Shown piece by piece: positions 59,088 to 64,000 of a stretch of 64,000 bases of DNA (its first letter is position 1; each line of letters starts with the position of its first letter). Under the pieces are notes generated by a model, which was not told the DNA's origin, made no database searches, and saw only the letters and a list, made by a program, of their open reading frames with translations. The position numbers and the translations under genes are program-made. Location: NCBI GenBank assembly GCA_002270565.1, contig NQMI01000062.1, positions 62,001 through 126,000 of the forward strand, written 5' to 3'. This DNA comes from Stenocarpella maydis (taxonomy: Eukaryota > Ascomycota > Sordariomycetes > Diaporthales > Diaporthaceae).

Positions 59088-61357
59088 ATGTTGCCCCCAG
59101 TACTACCCCCGAGGCAAAGGAGCGGCTTTCTGAAGAGCCCCAAATCCCCCAGTATTCAGGACTTCCAGATAGTCCAAGTCCAGGAAGACAAAGAGGATAA
59201 AATGTACTGCTCAGACTTGGTCAGAGGCTTGCTCAGGCTGCAGCCTCTCACCGCTGCTGCTGTTGTGTTTGCGGGATACAGATATTGGAAACTCCAGTTC
59301 GCCCAGATTTTGGTCGCGCAATCACTCGGACAGAATATGAACACCCGTCTCGTATTCGCGATCATCGATTTTATCGTGAATTGTAAGTTTTCCGGACAAG
59401 AGCAGAATGCACCCTTCCGAGTAAAGGCTCCTGACAGGTAGAATTTCCGCAGTGCCAATGACGTTCAAGGCTCTGTTCGATGCAATCGCAATATTAACTC
59501 CCGCGTCACGCCGCCCACATTTGGAGCTGCGAGGCGATCTCGTCCCAACAGTGGACGTTTTAATCACCGTTTGTAATGAGCCGGTCGGCGTTTGCCTCGA
59601 CACTATTCGAGCTGCTATCAACATAGACTACCCCACGCTGCGATTCCGGGTCATAGTAGCAGACGATGGTGCAAGCAAGGAGCTGCGAAGCGGCGTCACC
59701 GAGCTCGCAAGATCAAAACCAGACGCACTGCTGTTCTACACCGCACGCAAAAAAGGGGCTAATGATCGCCACAAAGCCGGCAATCTCAACCATGCTTTGA
59801 GATTCGCCGCCTCACTACCTGGCGGACCTGCCGAATTCGTGGCAGGACTGGATGCGGATATGATACCGATGAAGAACATTTTGAGAGCCCAGATGCCTCA
59901 TCTTTTGCTTGATCCCAAGTTGGCCTTAACATGCCCGCCAGCGGTAAGTCCAAATCTCACGACACCCTTTACCGGTCCAAATGAGATGATACATCTCTTC
60001 ACACAGCCTTTTGCGCAGCAACTGACTTGGATGGTTGTAGACCTTCTATAACGTTCCAGTGAATGATGGGCTGGTGCAATCCCAGAATGCACAGAACACG
60101 TGGGAGGAGTTCACGAGAGACAGAATCAATGACGCATGGTGTACCGGCTCCGGATGGGTCTGTAGACGCCCTGCAATTGATGAACTTGGAGGAGTCCCGA
60201 TGCAGACGATCGGCGAGGACGTTTTCATGTCCACCGGATTGTCTAACAACGGATGGAGCACAGCCTTCATTAATCAGTCTCTGCAATTCGGGCTGGTTCC
60301 TGACACGTACGCGAGCCACCTGAAGCAGCAGAGAAGATGGGTAAGTGCCTTGCCAAAGGTTCCCCTCTATATCCTCTAGTCTGAAATCACAGGACTAACG
60401 ACGAGACTTGTAGAAGCTTAGTGGTATTCTAATCGGCCTAGACAAAAACTTTGGTCTCTGGGGCGAGAACGTGAAAGGCTTGAGCTGGATGCAACGGCTC
60501 TTGTGGTTCTATTTCCCCTTCAAGTTCCTGACCGCACAACTTGTGACCCTTGCAATGTTCACGGCCCCTTTCGTCATGCTCGCCGGAGCACCATGGGTGG
60601 TCTACGCAACGGAAAACAATCTGAATGCTCTTGCACAAGCCTCGGCACTATCTATCATCACTACCTTTATGTTGAGGTGCCATGTGTCCTTGAAGACTGG
60701 GTTTAAAGCCCAAATGATGGAACACTGCAGCGATATATGGGTTGCGCCATGTGAGTGGCCATTAGAGAACGAGTATTAATGCACCGGCGAACTTGTGTTG
60801 ACACATCTCTCCCTGCAGATCACACCATCACACAGCTCAAAACTTTTGTGTTCCCAAGATGGCTCGGGGGCCAGGCGCTGACGTTCGTCCCAACCGGGTC
60901 CCTCCCAAACAACCTGCATGAGCAAAATGCCAAGCGGCGGGCGCCGCTGCAAATTCGGCTGCGCTCAATCCTCATTAAGGATGGCGCCATATTTCACTTG
61001 CTCTTCGTCACATTTTCCGCCGTCGCGGTCATCTCGGTCATTGCAAGAGCATACCGCCAATTTCCCGAGCATGGGCCTGGGTTCAACGTTTACCTCATGA
61101 CCCATCTCGGTATCGGTTGTACGCCGATGACGTGGCTTTTCTCATTCTTTGCTTGTCTCACGCCCGTCTACTACGCAATCTTCCCGCCGACTGTTTCGGA
61201 CCGAGAAGATTTACTGACCCAGGAACCAGTCACTGGGGCTCGTTACCCCAAACAGAGCGCGAGAGGTGTGACATGGGTTCCTGAACTTCTAGGTTTCGAA
61301 ACGGTGCACATTATTGTGTTTGTTTCTTCCCTCTATACTCTATTCCAAACATCCTAG
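59088..61357 (+). CDS. Cellulose-synthase-like family 2 glycosyltransferase, five exons
   Basis: A processive, membrane-embedded beta-glycan synthase of the family 2 cellulose-synthase-like type, expected to polymerise sugar from UDP-sugar at the plasma membrane; the product is not determinable here. Exons are 59088-59382, 59453-59943, 60041-60340, 60414-60750 and 60819-61357. All four introns (68-97 bp, donors GTAAG or GTGAG, acceptors TAG/CAG) join in frame to give 653 residues. Motifs: DDG at 169-171, DAD at 232-234 (metal and UDP binding), GED with catalytic Asp322, and QQRRW at 358-362, the acceptor-binding QxxRW box. Hydrophobic segments lie at about 50-70 and 85-98, and several follow QQRRW (FYFPFKFLTAQLV, MFTAPFVMLAGAP, IFHLLFVTFSAVAVISV, GCTPMTWLFSFFACL, HIIVFVSSLYTLF). 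The start is the first ATG, 13 bp after a run ending AGGTCACC. The frame is undamaged. Confidence 0.9.
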
Positions 61358-64000
61358 TGTTACCAAACCCAAGAGGTTTAATTAAGCATAGCCGTGAGTG
61401 ACCTGAGCTTTGCAAGGGGCACTCCCCTATGCTTCAGTTATGTGGCACATATTCCTTATCCTTACCCCTATACTGTAATTGTCAAAATTGTAGATATCGG
61501 TTTAGGATAAAGGTTGGTAAAGGTTGGAGAGGGGGTCTATGGGGAAGATGTTCGACTTAGACTATACATTTCTCGGGCTAATTGTAAGGGTTTTTTTCAC
61601 TTGTTGTCGTACATGTGCTGTGCTGTGATCTTTATGAGAAATGTAGTTACCCTTTGTTTAGAGTGCAGTATGAACGTAGTGCTGTTGTGACGGGCTACCA
61701 AACTCCAGGTCTCGTCATGAAGTGCCATAACTTGAGATGTGATAGGTAATATCACAGTCAAAAAGGGTATGGTAATCAAGGAAATATTTTTGGTCGGATT
61801 CACAGGTTTAAATTATATACTCTGCTCTCCATATATTCCTTTTGTTGAGCAAAACGGAAGTTACACAATTCCCGCAGTCCTCTACACCGCAACGAACGGG
61901 ATTGTCTCTTAGATATACTACATGGAAAGTTCGGCTTTTGAGAAATCAAGCTAGATTTTACTATTTATTCTTTTGACGTTCAGTTCTGTGGTACTGGTAG
62001 AGAGGGCATACGACCAGTACAGTTCCCACACACGGTGAAAGAGACTGCGCACTTTGTTTTTTAGAAGCACAGATCCAAAAGACTTAAAACGTCTCTCAAG
62101 GCTGAGATCTAGGAACATCCAAATCCGCATACAAAATACCAAGTCTTTCCATGGTGAGACCCAATTTTGAAGGAGATTCGAGTCTCCAGTACAAGGAAGG
62201 ACCTTGACCGGGACAACATCAATCACAGGAACTTCAATACGGGCAAGTTCATCGAATGTTGCTGCACCCATGTCTCCATACTATTATTGCTGAATTCATC
62301 ACATAGAGTAGTGTCTCTTAGGGCACCTAAGCGCGTGCCGCGTGGTGAGGCTGCTCGCCTGAGAAGTCGTTAACTATTATTACCTAGGTACATGTCTATG
62401 TTTCATTCCCCCATGTCACAGCCACCGGCTATGGCCAAAAAAATGGATCAAGAGTTTTAATTACCGGTTCCATTGAAATCTTCCGGCAATGAACATATAC
62501 ACCAGTCATAATGCCATGGTTAGACGTTATAATGATAGGTTTCTCGCTGTTCTGATTCCTGACATAGTCACAATTTCTGTTTGTCACGGTCGGCCTGCAT
62601 CTGTGCTTTCCAGTGCCATCACCCCATGAGAATATCCTATTATCCGGTCTCAGCGTCTACCCCATTGTAATTGTTCATGCCAGAGTGCGCCAGTTCTGTA
62701 ATCAAAGTCCGTTCCGCATTTGCCTGTTTTATTATAAGAGAAGATTTTCGTCAGTGACCCTATTGAACCTCGCATGACGTGTCTCTTTTTCTGGTCTTTT
62801 TCCTTCATTTTTTTTTTTCGTAGAGTACTTCTCCCGGGACACACTTACATGTCATGTGATCGCTATTGGCTTGTCAGCAACTTGATTGGTTGATTTTAGG
62901 AATACATCGGCATCAGATGAGTGAGAACCTTTGGTTAAGGGCAAAAAGAGATTCGAATGAGGGTCGACTGTGGTAATCAAGAATAATTTACCTTCCCGTA
63001 GTCTCGCTGATCAATGCTCCATAGCCAGGGCACTTGGTTGCGCCGGCTTTAGACTTCCTTTGATTGGAGTCACGCGAGAAGGGAAACCATGGCCACTGAC
63101 ACTGACAAGGGGTTCACAGGATAGCCTGTGCTTACTACGTGACGTGGTTCCTACTGAGGCAAAGAGGAAGAGCAATATGCCATCAATCTTGAAAGTCTAA
63201 GAAGAGGGGGCTCAGCTTTGTTTGCAAGCCTGAAGTGATAGGAACAATACAAAGGCAGAGGAACTTCGGTCTGGCCCGGACCTATTCTTCCTGACTGATC
63301 CGGGGAAACAAAGCCGGGATAGTTTGGATCTCCCCGAGGCGAGATTCCGAAGAAAGTCTTCTATTTCATGAATACTCAATACGATCACATCCGTTCTATT
63401 TGATATCGAACTCCAAGTGAATTGGTGAAGCACTTGTACAGACAAGCGAAGATCGAGGGACTGGCGGCACTCCTGCTGAAGATATTCGGCGTGTTTGCCA
63501 GGGCCCTGCCCGATGTCCTCACGTACGCACGGAGTATCGTCTCCCGGGCAGTTTTGCTCAACAAGCACATGATGCGTGAGGTGAAAATACAATACAAGAT
63601 CGAGTTCGACGTCAACAATGGCTCGGAAGAGGGGTTTTATGAAAATTTTCACAATATCCAGTTGCTTACAAACAACTCCGAAGACGGCAACTGTGACTAC
63701 ACAAGTTCAGGCGGCTGTGGGGATAACCTGGGGCTCGAATAAGAACAAATCTGAAATGGAGAGGAACCTGTTCTACCTCATGGCTCAGAGCCTCGGTTTT
63801 GCGCCATCAGATGAGGGTGATTCGCCTGAGTAGAGTTCCGGCCACCCATGATGCACAATGTTTTCAGCAGCTTGATCGTTTGCACAAGTGCGCCGATGCA
63901 TTGATAGGACAACACACGAGCTGTGAGCTTTGATACCAAAGTAACGAGGGACAAGTGACAGGGTTTTGGTCTTTGGTGCCTATAAATCAGATCTGCCCCT
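61358..64000. other. No confident gene; weak ORFs near the window end
   Basis: 3' flank of the glycosyltransferase followed by GC-moderate sequence. Three frames deserve mention. Minus 61951-62271 has 106 codons and no domain. Plus 63422-63742 has 106 codons with a helical, basic first half. Plus 63618-63833 has 71 codons, starts with an ATG and overlaps the previous frame. The last two could be exons of one gene running toward or past the window end, but no splice pattern or motif was convincing. Confidence 0.35.

Noticed and set aside
63212..63652. Minus-strand frame of 146 codons
   Set aside because: Overlaps plus-strand frames of similar length, shows no domain, and neither strand can be favoured.

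Overview
The window looks like part of a chromosome of a filamentous ascomycete (Pezizomycotina, probably Sordariomycetes-like). The genes have short spliceosomal introns (about 70-110 bp, GTAAGT/GTATGT-type donors, TAG/CAG acceptors). GC-normal gene islands alternate with very AT-rich blocks in which transposon reading frames survive but are full of stops where Trp, Gln or Arg codons are expected. That is the pattern left by repeat-induced point mutation (RIP). This is inferred from sequence texture; I could not compute indices or search databases.

Layout. 1-3.5 kb: a degenerate AT-rich start, then an intact two-exon short-chain dehydrogenase (minus strand). 3.8-24.1 kb: a nested nest of RIP-mutated Ty3/gypsy retrotransposons in both orientations, with recognisable gag zinc knuckle, protease, reverse transcriptase, RNase H, integrase, chromodomain and LTRs. 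It also holds two inverted copies of an unrelated LTR and several assembly gaps. One element carries a RIP-damaged antisense reading frame between its chromodomain and 3' LTR. 24.6-29.3 kb: a gene island with one WD40-like gene (apparent frameshift) and a long GC-rich upstream region. 29.3-30.9 kb: AT-rich repeat and a tandem repeat. 31-35.3 kb: an MFS-transporter pseudogene, a small membrane-protein gene and a two-exon aldo-keto reductase.

35.4-45.5 kb: two Fot1-like (pogo/DDE_1) transposons, one with an internal deletion; an intact sugar-porter MFS gene of the alpha-glucoside permease type; a third pogo-type transposon with perfect TIRs of about 45 bp; and a lone LTR with little RIP. 46-49 kb: a decayed hypothetical gene interrupted by a CT microsatellite, and a seven-exon family-25-like glycosyltransferase. 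49.5-57.7 kb: an AT-rich block bounded by long inverted repeats, probably one large RIP-dead element of about 8.2 kb with a 1.85-kb pogo-type element nested inside. 59.1-61.4 kb: a five-exon cellulose-synthase-like family 2 glycosyltransferase with all catalytic motifs. 61.4-64 kb: no confident gene.

The host genes do not form an obvious pathway. Two putative glycosyltransferases, a sugar permease and two oxidoreductases are separated by transposon blocks and lie in different orientations. The main interest is the mobile-element biology (nested elements, antisense ORF, internally deleted derivative, large TIR element) and the two glycosyltransferases at the edges of a RIP compartment.
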